From the NCBI GenBank assembly GCA_040376005.1, contig JBEIRK010000019.1:1-24353 (forward strand): a DNA stretch of 24,353 nucleotides, read 5' to 3'. A program made the position numbers and the translations under genes. Shown here in pieces: positions 13,873-22,219 of this stretch; the stretch's first letter is position 1; each line of letters begins with the position of its first letter. Source of the DNA: JAGXTF01 sp040376005. Its GTDB lineage: Bacteria; Bacteroidota; Bacteroidia; NS11-12g; UBA955. The notes beneath the pieces were generated by a model. The model saw only the letters and a list, made by a program, of their open reading frames with translations, did no database searches and was not told the DNA's origin.

Positions 13873-16641
13873 ATGTCGGATAAGAAACTCTTTTTGCTCG
13901 ATGGTATGGCATTGGTCTACCGTTCCTATTTTGCCTTCCAGCAGAATCCTAGGATTACTTCTTTTGGTTTAAATGCCAGTGCCATGTTTGGTTTTACAAA
14001 TACCCTGCTGGACGTGCTGTCTAAACAGAAGCCTACGCATATTGCTGTGGTTTTTGATACTGCTGCGCCCACGCAACGGCACATTGATTTTGAGGCGTAT
14101 AAGGCGCACCGCGAGGAAATGCCGGAGGATTTGAAACGCAGTTTACCCTACATCGATAGAATCATTGAGGGTTTCAATATTCCTGTGATAAAGATGGATG
14201 GCTTTGAAGCCGACGATGTAATTGGGACCTTGGCTTTGAAAGCAGGATTGGCAGGCTTTGAAGTGTATATGATGACCCCAGACAAGGATTATGGCCAACT
14301 GGTGCGCGATAATGTTTACATCTACAAGCCAGGCCGAATGGGCAGTCCTGATGAAGTGTTGGGGGTGCAAGAAATTCTTAAAAAATGGGAAGTAGAAGAC
14401 GTAGCTCAGGTGATCGATATCTTGGGTCTATGGGGTGACAGCGTGGACAACATCCCTGGTGTGCCAGGTGTGGGTGAAAAAACGGCAAAAAAGCTCATTG
14501 CGGAGTATGGTAGCATTGAGAATATTCTGGAGCACACCCATGAATTGAAGGGCAAGATGAAAGAGAACTTTGAATCTTTCCGTGAGCAGGCACTGATGAG
14601 TAAGCAACTGGCCACCATTATTATTGATGTGCCTGTAGAGTTGCATCCTGAAGATTTGATTGTGAAAGAAAAACACACCGAGCAATTGATGGAGGTGTTT
14701 AAGGAGCTTGAGTTTCGAAATATTACCAAACGTGTTTTTGGCGAAGTGGCAGAGCAACCCATGCAGGCCAGCCTATTTGATATGCCATCTTCACCTACCC
14801 ACGAAGCCGCAGAGCCTGTGCAGCGCGACTTTAAAACCTTGGCAAATACGGTACACGACTACAGGGTGGCAGAGACTGATGCTGAAATTGAGGCCTTGAT
14901 TCAACAGCTGTCCTCTGTGTCTGAATTTTGTTTTGATACAGAAACTACCGGACTGGTAGCCTTTGACGCGGATATTGTGGGTTTGTCCTTTAGCACAGAG
15001 TTTCACAAAGGATATTATGTTCCATTTCCTAGGGATTTTGAAGCGGCCAAGCAGCGTTTAGAGAAATTTAAAGGTATTTTTTCAAGTGAGAAGCTAAAAA
15101 TAGCCCAAAACCTGAAGTATGATATGCAGGTATTGGGCCGCTATGGCATTGAAATTAGCGGACCTTGGTTTGACACCATGCTTGCCCACTATTTGGTAGA
15201 ACCCGATATGCGCCACAACATGGACGCATTGAGTGAGGCTTATTTGAATTATAAGCCGGTGAGCATTGAAGACTTAATCGGTAAAAAAGGGAAAAATCAA
15301 GGCAACATGGCAGATGTGGAACTGGATAAAATCAAGGAATACGCCTGCGAGGATTCCGATATTACACTTCAGCTTAAACAGAAAATGAAAACAGAATTGG
15401 ATAACAGACAAGTATTCAATGTTTTCGAAAAAATTGAAATACCCTTGGTTCCTGTGTTGTGTGGCATGGAAAAAGAGGGAATTCGGATAGACAGCAACTT
15501 CTTGAAGGAGTACAGCGTGCAATTGGCTGACTCTTGTAACGATATACAAGCGGGAATCTACAAAATGGCCGGTGGAGAGTTCAATATTTCTTCGCCACAG
15601 CAGGTTGGGAAAATTCTGTTTGACCATTTGAAATTGGTAGATAAACCCAAAAAGACAAAGACGGGTCAGTACCAGACAGATGAAGAAACCTTAGTTGAAT
15701 TGGCAGCAGAACACGAAATTGTGCGTCAGATTTTGGACTACCGTCAAATTCAAAAGTTGAAAGGCACCTATGTGGATGCTTTACCCGAACTCATAAACCC
15801 TGGAACGGGCAGATTGCATACTAGCTTTAATCAGGCGGTAGCGGCTACTGGAAGGTTAAGTAGCAACAATCCAAACTTGCAAAACATACCTATTCGCACA
15901 GAGAGGGGACAAGAGGTGCGCAGGGCTTTTATACCCAGAGATGAGAACCATGTATTGCTAAGTGCGGATTACAGTCAAATAGAATTGCGCATCATTGCCC
16001 ATGTAAGTAAGGACGAGGGCATGATTGAAGCCTTCCGCGATGGCTTGGACATTCACACTGCCACTGCGGCTCGGGTTTGGGGGGTTACCTTGGATGAGGT
16101 AGATAAAGAAATGAGGCGTCGCGCCAAAACGGTAAACTTTGGAATAATCTATGGTATTTCAGCATTTGGCCTAAGCCAGCGTATTGGAATTCCTCGGGGC
16201 GAGGCCAAGGAGATTATAGAAAACTACTTCAGCAAGTTCCCCGGTATAAAGGATTATATGGATACTACCCAAGATTTTGCACGTCAGCACGGCTATGTTG
16301 AAACCCTCATGGGACGCAGGCGCTATATAAGAGATATCAATTCGAAGAATGCCACAGTACGCGGATTTGCAGAACGCAACGCCATAAATGCACCCATACA
16401 AGGCAGCGCGGCAGATTTGATCAAAATGGCGATGATAGATATTCATAAGTGGTTAAAAAATAGCGACTTACAAACCAAAATGATACTGCAAGTGCATGAT
16501 GAATTGTTGTTTGATGTTCCTAAAGGCGAAGTAGATTTGGTTAAGCCACTCATCGTGTCATACATGTCAAATGCAATGAAATTGGATGTGCCTGTTTTGG
16601 TAGAAGCGGGCACTGGCCAAAGCTGGCTTGAGGCGCATTAA
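13873..16641 (+). CDS. polA: DNA polymerase I
   Basis: A 922-aa three-domain repair and replication polymerase. Residues 1 to about 290 are the 5'-nuclease domain (LFLLDGMALVYRSYFAF, GFEADDVIGTLA, TPDKDYGQLV, DNIPGVPGVGEKTAKKLI), which removes RNA primers. Residues about 340-530 are a 3'-5' exonuclease with intact motifs: Asp-x-Glu in FCFDTETTGL, NLKYDMQVLG, and YACEDSDITL with the Tyr and Asp. So proofreading is probably active, unlike in some thermophile and Gram-positive homologues. The polymerase part has motif A (LSADYSQIELRIIAH, near 696), motif B (RRRAKTVNFGIIYG, near 748; Phe at the sugar-discriminating position as in E. coli) and motif C (LQVHDELLFDV, near 873). A variable linker with a QPMQASLFDMP segment precedes the exonuclease. 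No intein or truncation is seen. The ATG lies 7 nt after a -7-like box. Confidence 0.98.
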   Translation: MSDKKLFLLDGMALVYRSYFAFQQNPRITSFGLNASAMFGFTNTLLDVLSKQKPTHIAVVFDTAAPTQRHIDFEAYKAHREEMPEDLKRSLPYIDRIIEGFNIPVIKMDGFEADDVIGTLALKAGLAGFEVYMMTPDKDYGQLVRDNVYIYKPGRMGSPDEVLGVQEILKKWEVEDVAQVIDILGLWGDSVDNIPGVPGVGEKTAKKLIAEYGSIENILEHTHELKGKMKENFESFREQALMSKQLATIIIDVPVELHPEDLIVKEKHTEQLMEVFKELEFRNITKRVFGEVAEQPMQASLFDMPSSPTHEAAEPVQRDFKTLANTVHDYRVAETDAEIEALIQQLSSVSEFCFDTETTGLVAFDADIVGLSFSTEFHKGYYVPFPRDFEAAKQRLEKFKGIFSSEKLKIAQNLKYDMQVLGRYGIEISGPWFDTMLAHYLVEPDMRHNMDALSEAYLNYKPVSIEDLIGKKGKNQGNMADVELDKIKEYACEDSDITLQLKQKMKTELDNRQVFNVFEKIEIPLVPVLCGMEKEGIRIDSNFLKEYSVQLADSCNDIQAGIYKMAGGEFNISSPQQVGKILFDHLKLVDKPKKTKTGQYQTDEETLVELAAEHEIVRQILDYRQIQKLKGTYVDALPELINPGTGRLHTSFNQAVAATGRLSSNNPNLQNIPIRTERGQEVRRAFIPRDENHVLLSADYSQIELRIIAHVSKDEGMIEAFRDGLDIHTATAARVWGVTLDEVDKEMRRRAKTVNFGIIYGISAFGLSQRIGIPRGEAKEIIENYFSKFPGIKDYMDTTQDFARQHGYVETLMGRRRYIRDINSKNATVRGFAERNAINAPIQGSAADLIKMAMIDIHKWLKNSDLQTKMILQVHDELLFDVPKGEVDLVKPLIVSYMSNAMKLDVPVLVEAGTGQSWLEAH

Positions 16642-16682
16642 GTTCTAATATTTGATTGAATCGCTTGAATTCTTTTAAATAA

Positions 16683-16714
16683 TTTGGGCATTAGGTAGGC
16701 AGCACTTATTTTTG
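16683..16714 (+). promoter_or_regulatory. Complete -33/-7 promoter for the small lipoprotein gene
   Basis: TTTG (16683-16686), a 20-nt spacer, and TATTTTTG (16707-16714) match the Bacteroidota two-box promoter. The gap to the ATG at 16733 is 18 nt, so this gene has a short leader, unlike most of its neighbours. Confidence 0.7.
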
Positions 16715-16732
16715 GCACATTGAAGCGAAGCA

Positions 16733-17002
16733 ATGAAAAAGATCAACCTTATTTTAAGCATTACTGCAGTGGTATTATTTGCCGCTTGCAGCGGGTCAAC
16801 AGACTCAGCAGCGGCAGATACTGCTGCAACAAAAGATACTGCAGCCACAGCGCCTGCAGCTACTTCTGCTCCTGAAGCTACAATAGCGCCTGCTCCTGAA
16901 GAAGGAACTACCATCAATGTGGATCCAAATGGTGCCGAAATCAAAACGGATAAAGGCTCTGTTGAGGCAAGCAAAGAAGGAATCGAAATTAAGAAGCCTT
17001 AA
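16733..17002 (+). CDS. Small Ala/Thr-rich lipoprotein of unknown function
   Basis: An 89-aa lipoprotein. The signal peptide MKKINLILSITAVVLFAAC ends in a good lipobox with Cys19. Residues 20-58 are a low-complexity Ser/Thr/Ala/Pro spacer (repeated AADTAAT and ATSAPEAT-like units), probably an extended linker. The last 30 residues alternate charged and hydrophobic residues (TINVDPNGAEIKTDKGSVEA, then SKEGIEIKKP) in a short beta-like repeat, with GxxI/V spaced regularly. No enzymatic domain. It has its own promoter and a bidirectional terminator 27 nt downstream, so it is a monocistronic gene. It is expected to be anchored in the inner or outer membrane. Confidence 0.78.
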   Translation: MKKINLILSITAVVLFAACSGSTDSAAADTAATKDTAATAPAATSAPEATIAPAPEEGTTINVDPNGAEIKTDKGSVEASKEGIEIKKP

Positions 17003-17028
17003 GGGTTTCGGATTAAATGTAACCATCC

Positions 17029-17057
17029 AAAAAAGGCTTCTTCGGAAGCCTTTTTTT
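17029..17057. terminator. Bidirectional intrinsic terminator
   Basis: GGCTTC (17035-17040), a TTCG tetraloop and GAAGCC (17045-17050) form the stem, with six As on the left (17029-17034) and seven Ts on the right (17051-17057). It serves both the small lipoprotein gene (+) and the giant BNR protein gene (-), whose stop is at 17062. Confidence 0.92.
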
Positions 17058-17061
17058 ATGC

Positions 17062-20000
17062 CTAAAGCTTTAGGATTTTGGCTGAAAATCCTTTGCCATC
17101 CTTGAGTAAGTATATGCCTGGGCTAAAAGCACCCATGAAAATGGTGTTTTTCTTACCCGCGGTCAAGGCTTGTTGGATCACACGTTCTCCAATGGCATTG
17201 TATACATAGATACTAGGACTTGCCAAGTCCTTAGGCACTTCGATAAACAGCATATCTTCCGTTGGGTTGGGGTAGATTTTATATTCGGTTGTGCTTAAGT
17301 CCACAAGAAACGAATCACTCATGTTTTCGCATCCGTTGCTGTCAATCACAGATACTTGATAGTATCCGCTTTCCAAAACTTCCAATTGTTGCTTGTCTTC
17401 GGAAGGAATTTTAAACCCATTTCGGTACCATTGATAGCGTGAATATCGCTGTGTTTCAAGGGTGGGTTCGAGCCATTTTACAGTAGGAGTAGGAAGGGTA
17501 TTAAAAATCACCAAACAACTGTCAGATAATGTGCAAGGGCCGTTACTTAAATAAATAATATAAGTATTTTGTGACTTGACAACAAGGGATTGGCTACTGT
17601 CACCCGTATTCCAACGATATTGAGCACCCGGGTTCAATCCATCCAACAAAAGGCTGTCACCTTCACAAGCAGAAAGGGTACTTGGTAGTGGCTGAATGAG
17701 GGATTTTGTGATGCTAATTTTAGCAATACTGGAGTCCGTGCAAACCGTGTCAAGGGTTGAAATAAGTGTATAGATACTGCTTGCTGAGGGTGTAAATGTC
17801 CAATTGGCTGCGGTGGTTTTAAGTATGTTGTTTTCGTACCAATAAAAAGCACTGCCCCCTATGGCCTTGAGTGAGACCTGACTTCCTTCGCACAGCGAAG
17901 TATCTGCGGGTGTTATGGAAACATGGGGTTTTTCTATCCAATCGATATCCCAGAATGCAGTATCGGGGCAAAATCCTAGGGATTTGGCGATGAGGTATTG
18001 GCGGTAGTCCTGATTGGGTGTTGTGCGCGCGGTATTGCTTGTAACAGCATCGATATAAGTGGAAGGAAACCATTGAAATTGGTTGCCTCCATTTGCGAGC
18101 AGCACCGCACTGCTGCCTTCGCATAATTGCTTGGGTCCAGAAAGTACGGCGTTCAACACGGGCACTGAAACGATCTGTTTCCTGGCTGTATCTGTGCAAC
18201 CAGCGCGCGAAGCGATGAGCATAATATCCGCATCACTGGAGATACGGGTTTTGAATATAGAATCATTGGCCGTGAAAGCACCAGTATAGAACCATTCATA
18301 ATCGCTGGCACCGCGCCCTGTAAGAAGCAATGGAGCACCTGCGCAGTTGCTATCCGGGCCTAAGATGGTTGCGTCAGGAATAGGATTCACGCGCAGTGTA
18401 TACTTCAATGAATCAAAACATGCGGCATTGTTGGAATAGACCGAATACACTTCGGTTTGTGAGGGTTTTACCCGATAGCGTTTGTTTCCAAGATCCTGCA
18501 CGCCTGTTGCAGGTGCCCAAGAGTATACACCCGTGCCACCGTCTAGAATCAAATCGGTGCTATCGCCGGCGCACAGGGAATCAGCACCTGAAAGTCGGGC
18601 GATTTTGGGCATGCTCAATACTTTAATATGCGCCTTTTTGGTCAGTGTCGAAAAGCCATATCCCGATTTTTTTACGAGCAACTTTACGGTATATGTTCCC
18701 GTTTTATTAAAGCGAATTTGTGGGTTTTGAGAAGCAAGTGTGGTTCCATTGAGTAGCGTGTATTGGGCAGGGGAGATGGTCCATTGCCAGGATTCAGGTT
18801 GCCGAATACTGGCATCGATGAAAGTGGTGTTTTCACCCAAGCAAAGCAGGGTGTCGCAGGTAAAGTCTGCCACCGGTGTTTCTGAAGAAATGTACAGCGG
18901 GCTTTGCCAGAGTCCTCTGCCATAGGTTGCTGCGCTAATTCTGCTATTGCGGGTATCTTCTTTGTCGTAGTAGATTTCCATTTCTTGGATATTGGCATTT
19001 AGTGCCAGTCCATCCGAGAAAGCAATCCACGAACTCATGCTGCTATCGCGGTAAAATATTCCGTTGGCGGTGCCGCAGTATAGGCCGCGTTTTGCTTGTT
19101 TATCCGAAACCAAGGAGTAGATGGTGCCGCTTGGCAAGCCATTGCCGTAATTTGACCATGATTTACCAAAATCATAGCTCACAACTACCGTATTGTTCTT
19201 GCTGATGGCATAGATAATATTGGAATCGAGGTACGAAGTTTCCATATCACTCACATAGCCAACAGAGGCAGGCAGGATAAGGGTATCCCAGCGCACGGTA
19301 TTTGCAAGATTGTTGCGGGTACGAAATAGCATGTTGGTGCCTCGGGTGTAGTAAAGAATATTGGGTTTTACGCGGCATAGGTGCATTTCAAATGCGGTGC
19401 CGATGGTGGCATTGGTCAGTTTTTCCCATCCAGTAGTTACAGTGCCATTAATATTCCTGTGGCGCCAAACATTTCTGCCGCTTATGAACATTGTGGAGGG
19501 CGCAGTAGGGTGCAAGGTAAAGGGAGTAATCCATGGGAAATTGTCACCTGTATAGTTTACAAAACCTGCGCCATTTCGTTGAATATTTCCCCAGTATATA
19601 CTGCCATACCATTTCGTCGAATCCACAGGGTCGAAGAGGCATTCCATGCCGTCAGCTCCCATATCCAATGTCCAAGGGTTGGATCCATTTTTGGAATCGA
19701 AAATGCCACTGCCATTGTCTTGATACCCAGCGATTACCCGTGAAGCGCGCAATTGGCTTTGGCCAATGCGGTAGATTTGACTAATTCCGAGATTTCCGTT
19801 CAGGCTTGTCCAAGATCCATTCTTTTCTCTCATAAACAAGCCACCATCATTGGCTACAATGAGTTTTTTGGTAATGGGATGTTGTTGCATCCAGTGTTGG
19901 TCAGCGTGCAATACGGGAACTTTGGCATAGCCAGACCACTCGCCAACTTGTTTCCAAGTAGCGCCCGTGTCGCGACTCATCCAAACATTAATACCTCCGG

Positions 20001-21213
20001 CATATACAATATGGCCGCTGTCATGCATGGTGGCCATGGCAAGGTTGTAGAACATTTGTCCTTGGAGAATATCAGGCGAGTTGGAATTGCATTTGCGACG
20101 GAAGGTAGTTCCATTGTCCGTGGACAGATAAAATCCCTCAAAATTGCTTTGAGAAGAGACTACATACACATAAGATGGGAATTGCTTACACACGGCAAAG
20201 AGCATGCGGCCGACCGTGCTGGGTTTGGGCAGTCCAGATGTGGTGTCATAACTTCGATTTTCCCAGGTTTCACCTCCATCTAAGCTGCGCCATAGTTGAC
20301 CTGCAAGACAGCCATATACGATATTGGTGTCTCCCGGTTTGTAGCGCAATTCTTTAAAATTCGCATTGCCGTATACAAGTTTCCAATTGGTTCCGGCATC
20401 ATAGGTTCTCCAAATACCTGTATTTGACACCACAATCATGGATTTGGGATTCACGGGATTTTGAACCATGGAGTGCACCTTGTCATTTTGCATAACAGAG
20501 GTATTGCGTGTCCACGATTTACCGCCATCTTTACTTGTAAAAATTCCCAAGCCTGGTGCATCAGTAAAGTCTCGGTCACCGCTACCTAGGATAATATGTT
20601 GGTCATTGCTCCAATCCCAGATAATTGAACTGACGCCTAAGGCAGGAATATGGTCTACCATGGGTGTCCATGTTTTTCCATAATCTTCAGTCTTCCAAGC
20701 GCCACCTGCGGGTGCGCCGATAATCATTTTCGCCGAATCGGTAGGGTGAAATGCAAAGATATTAATGCGCCCTGTTCCTAGAGGATAATCGGTTTTTGAC
20801 ACGGGTAGCCCTTTGGGGCCCTTTTCTTCCCATGCTCCACTAAAGGTTAAATGCGCTGCTGGCGGCTCAATTCCACCATTGTATTGTACCCAAGATTCAA
20901 AGTTGTGATTTGGCTGAAGGGGATAGCCTAAGGAATCTAGATTGTACTTTTGTATTTCGCGCCAGCGTTCAAATACGCTATATCCTTGGTGCTTTCCAGG
21001 ATGCTTGGCTTTGTACAGTTCAAAGGCATGTTCGGTTTGGTAAAAATTGCAAGTAGGATCTTGCGCCATTTCAATCCAGTAAGGGTAATCGGCTGTATCT
21101 GCAGTGCTTTGTGCATAAGATGCAGCAGGTAGCAGCAGGGCTAAAAGAAGCAGGGGCTGCGTTAAATGACGCAGCTTAGTGATTAGAAAAGATGATAATG
21201 CGAGGTTGGCAAT
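17062..21213 (-). CDS. Giant secreted BNR/PKD/Ig-like protein with type A T9SS sorting domain
   Basis: A surface or secreted protein of about 1380 aa. The first in-frame ATG is at 21069, but the frame stays open further upstream and encodes a clear signal peptide (KLRHLTQPLLLLALLL then PAASYAQ), so the true start lies upstream. No ATG, GTG or TTG is available there. Candidates are ATT at 21213, exactly 7 nt after a TAATTTTG box, or CTG at 21174. Residue numbers below count from 21069. The N-terminal about 720 residues are a BNR/sialidase-like propeller region with Asp-box-like turns (TEDYGKTWTP, SKDGGKSWTR, SLDGGETWEN, STDNGTTF, SRDTGATWK, SYDFGKSWSN). A PKD-like domain (733-820) and five Cys-containing Ig-like repeats follow. 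The C-terminus is a type A T9SS CTD (YKIYPNPTEDMLFIE, GIYLLKDGKG). No sialidase catalytic set is evident; an adhesin or unknown glycan role is possible. Confidence 0.88.
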   Translation of the reverse strand: MANLALSSFLITKLRHLTQPLLLLALLLPAASYAQSTADTADYPYWIEMAQDPTCNFYQTEHAFELYKAKHPGKHQGYSVFERWREIQKYNLDSLGYPLQPNHNFESWVQYNGGIEPPAAHLTFSGAWEEKGPKGLPVSKTDYPLGTGRINIFAFHPTDSAKMIIGAPAGGAWKTEDYGKTWTPMVDHIPALGVSSIIWDWSNDQHIILGSGDRDFTDAPGLGIFTSKDGGKSWTRNTSVMQNDKVHSMVQNPVNPKSMIVVSNTGIWRTYDAGTNWKLVYGNANFKELRYKPGDTNIVYGCLAGQLWRSLDGGETWENRSYDTTSGLPKPSTVGRMLFAVCKQFPSYVYVVSSQSNFEGFYLSTDNGTTFRRKCNSNSPDILQGQMFYNLAMATMHDSGHIVYAGGINVWMSRDTGATWKQVGEWSGYAKVPVLHADQHWMQQHPITKKLIVANDGGLFMREKNGSWTSLNGNLGISQIYRIGQSQLRASRVIAGYQDNGSGIFDSKNGSNPWTLDMGADGMECLFDPVDSTKWYGSIYWGNIQRNGAGFVNYTGDNFPWITPFTLHPTAPSTMFISGRNVWRHRNINGTVTTGWEKLTNATIGTAFEMHLCRVKPNILYYTRGTNMLFRTRNNLANTVRWDTLILPASVGYVSDMETSYLDSNIIYAISKNNTVVVSYDFGKSWSNYGNGLPSGTIYSLVSDKQAKRGLYCGTANGIFYRDSSMSSWIAFSDGLALNANIQEMEIYYDKEDTRNSRISAATYGRGLWQSPLYISSETPVADFTCDTLLCLGENTTFIDASIRQPESWQWTISPAQYTLLNGTTLASQNPQIRFNKTGTYTVKLLVKKSGYGFSTLTKKAHIKVLSMPKIARLSGADSLCAGDSTDLILDGGTGVYSWAPATGVQDLGNKRYRVKPSQTEVYSVYSNNAACFDSLKYTLRVNPIPDATILGPDSNCAGAPLLLTGRGASDYEWFYTGAFTANDSIFKTRISSDADIMLIASRAGCTDTARKQIVSVPVLNAVLSGPKQLCEGSSAVLLANGGNQFQWFPSTYIDAVTSNTARTTPNQDYRQYLIAKSLGFCPDTAFWDIDWIEKPHVSITPADTSLCEGSQVSLKAIGGSAFYWYENNILKTTAANWTFTPSASSIYTLISTLDTVCTDSSIAKISITKSLIQPLPSTLSACEGDSLLLDGLNPGAQYRWNTGDSSQSLVVKSQNTYIIYLSNGPCTLSDSCLVIFNTLPTPTVKWLEPTLETQRYSRYQWYRNGFKIPSEDKQQLEVLESGYYQVSVIDSNGCENMSDSFLVDLSTTEYKIYPNPTEDMLFIEVPKDLASPSIYVYNAIGERVIQQALTAGKKNTIFMGAFSPGIYLLKDGKGFSAKILKL
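17590..18590 (-). repeat. Five diverged Cys-containing Ig-like protein repeats
   Basis: Within the giant BNR protein, five units share the pattern (S/L)-C-x-G-x-x-x-x-L-x-x-x-G-x-x-x-(Y/F)-x-W: LCAGDSTDLILDGGTGVYSW, NCAGAPLLLTGRGASDYEW, LCEGSSAVLLANGGNQFQW, LCEGSQVSLKAIGGSAFYW and ACEGDSLLLDGLNPGAQYRW. Spacing is roughly 80-90 residues, each with a second Cys (ACFDSL, GCTDTA, FCPDTA, VCTDSS, PCTLSD). Such repeats make rigid stalks in Bacteroidota surface proteins. Confidence 0.75.
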
Positions 21214-21220
21214 ACAATCT

Positions 21221-21228
21221 CAAAATTA
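21221..21228 (-). promoter_or_regulatory. -7 box for the giant BNR protein gene
   Basis: The minus strand reads TAATTTTG, identical to the boxes at 7361 and 7828. The 7-nt gap leads to an in-frame ATT codon (21211-21213) rather than an ATG. Confidence 0.55.
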
Positions 21229-21307
21229 GGCTGTAGCCTGATGTTTTCTGGGTGCATGACAAAAAAATGACCAAAATGCGATGTGTTGGGAAATTCTTTC
21301 CAATGGA

Positions 21308-21344
21308 TTTGGGGGATGGGAGATAGAAAAAGGTATACTTTTTG
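21308..21344 (+). promoter_or_regulatory. Probable promoter of the exported protein gene at 21365
   Basis: TTTG (21308-21311) lies 22 nt before TATACTTTTTG (21334-21344), a -7-like box with extra Ts. The ATG follows 20 nt later. Divergent from the BNR gene promoter. Confidence 0.4.
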
Positions 21345-21364
21345 TATAGAAAAAAGCATAAACA

Positions 21365-22192
21365 ATGAAAAGACAGATAATTACCACATTTGTAGCCTTA
21401 TTTGCAGGGGCATTGGCAGCGCAGACGGACACCATTTTTTCGAATAATGAGAAAATTGCCTGTTCTGTAAAAGAAATCACACCTGACGCAGTGAAATTTA
21501 CCTATCCCAACGAGGAATTGATCAATACGGTGTACAAGAATACCGTTCAAAAAATAGTCTTCAAGAGTGGCCGAGTGCAGGTGTTTGCCGAGGCATCTTC
21601 TTATAAGAAGGTAACCTGTGTGGAAGACTTTGAGAATGTGACTATTACAGAAGTGGAGTCAGAGATAAAGGGGTTGTATAAGATTGGAGATGTGAGTGCA
21701 AAAGCAAAAGGCACTACTACAATTTCGAACCAAGAGAGAGTAAAAGAACGAGCCTACCGGAAAATGAAAATTGTAGCTGCCATGATGGGAGCCAACATTG
21801 TTTATTTGACCGATCAAAGGAGTCAAGGAAATATTCAAGCATCTCAATTTCAATCGGGGCAAACTACAGAAACTAGCCTTTCGGGGGTATCTTATTCCAA
21901 TGTATTGCCTAATATGGACAGCTTCATGAACCGCATTGGCACCAAAACCAAATTTGCCGCTGTGGAGGAGAATAAGTTATGGAGCAGTTCTTCAGATTTA
22001 ACTTCGCAGTTAATCGGTGGAGAGTTGAAATTAGACAGCGTGACCAACGAAGGCGGAAACATTATTCTTCATGGTGACTTAACAGGTGCAGGAAGGGTTC
22101 ATGAGTTTCGTTTGGCGTACTTTAGCAGTACCCATTTTTATTTGTATTACGAAGACAAAAGCACCTCTTACAACATCAAGTTTAAGTTTTGA
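21365..22192 (+). CDS. Exported protein of unknown function
   Basis: A 275-aa protein with a cleavable signal peptide (MKRQIITTFVALFAGALAAQ, cut near LAA|Q). The first mature segment (DTIFSNNEKIACSVKEITPD, then VKFTYPNEEL) and NTVQKIVFKSGRVQVF resemble a beta-rich module common at the N-terminus of Bacteroidota exported proteins, in which a short sheet ends in 'I.f.nG..e.f'. The middle (KERAYRKMKIVAAMMGANIVYLTDQ) looks like the 'A..kA...GAN.V' segment of small periplasmic domains of the RcsF/YbjQ type, without the Cys residues of RcsF. The C-terminal part is beta-rich (GGELKLDSVTNEGGNIILHG, HEFRLAYFSSTHFYLYYED). No family is assigned with confidence. It is divergent from the BNR gene and convergent with pyrF; no clear terminator lies in the 27-nt gap before pyrF. 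Confidence 0.8.
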   Translation: MKRQIITTFVALFAGALAAQTDTIFSNNEKIACSVKEITPDAVKFTYPNEELINTVYKNTVQKIVFKSGRVQVFAEASSYKKVTCVEDFENVTITEVESEIKGLYKIGDVSAKAKGTTTISNQERVKERAYRKMKIVAAMMGANIVYLTDQRSQGNIQASQFQSGQTTETSLSGVSYSNVLPNMDSFMNRIGTKTKFAAVEENKLWSSSSDLTSQLIGGELKLDSVTNEGGNIILHGDLTGAGRVHEFRLAYFSSTHFYLYYEDKSTSYNIKFKF

Positions 22193-22219
22193 TTTTGCGC
22201 TGCAAACGTCAAATAAGAT

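Noticed and set aside
19753..20283. A 176-codon + strand frame opposite the giant BNR gene
   Set aside because: Antisense shadow of repeats in the BNR protein; no recognisable domain or start signal.
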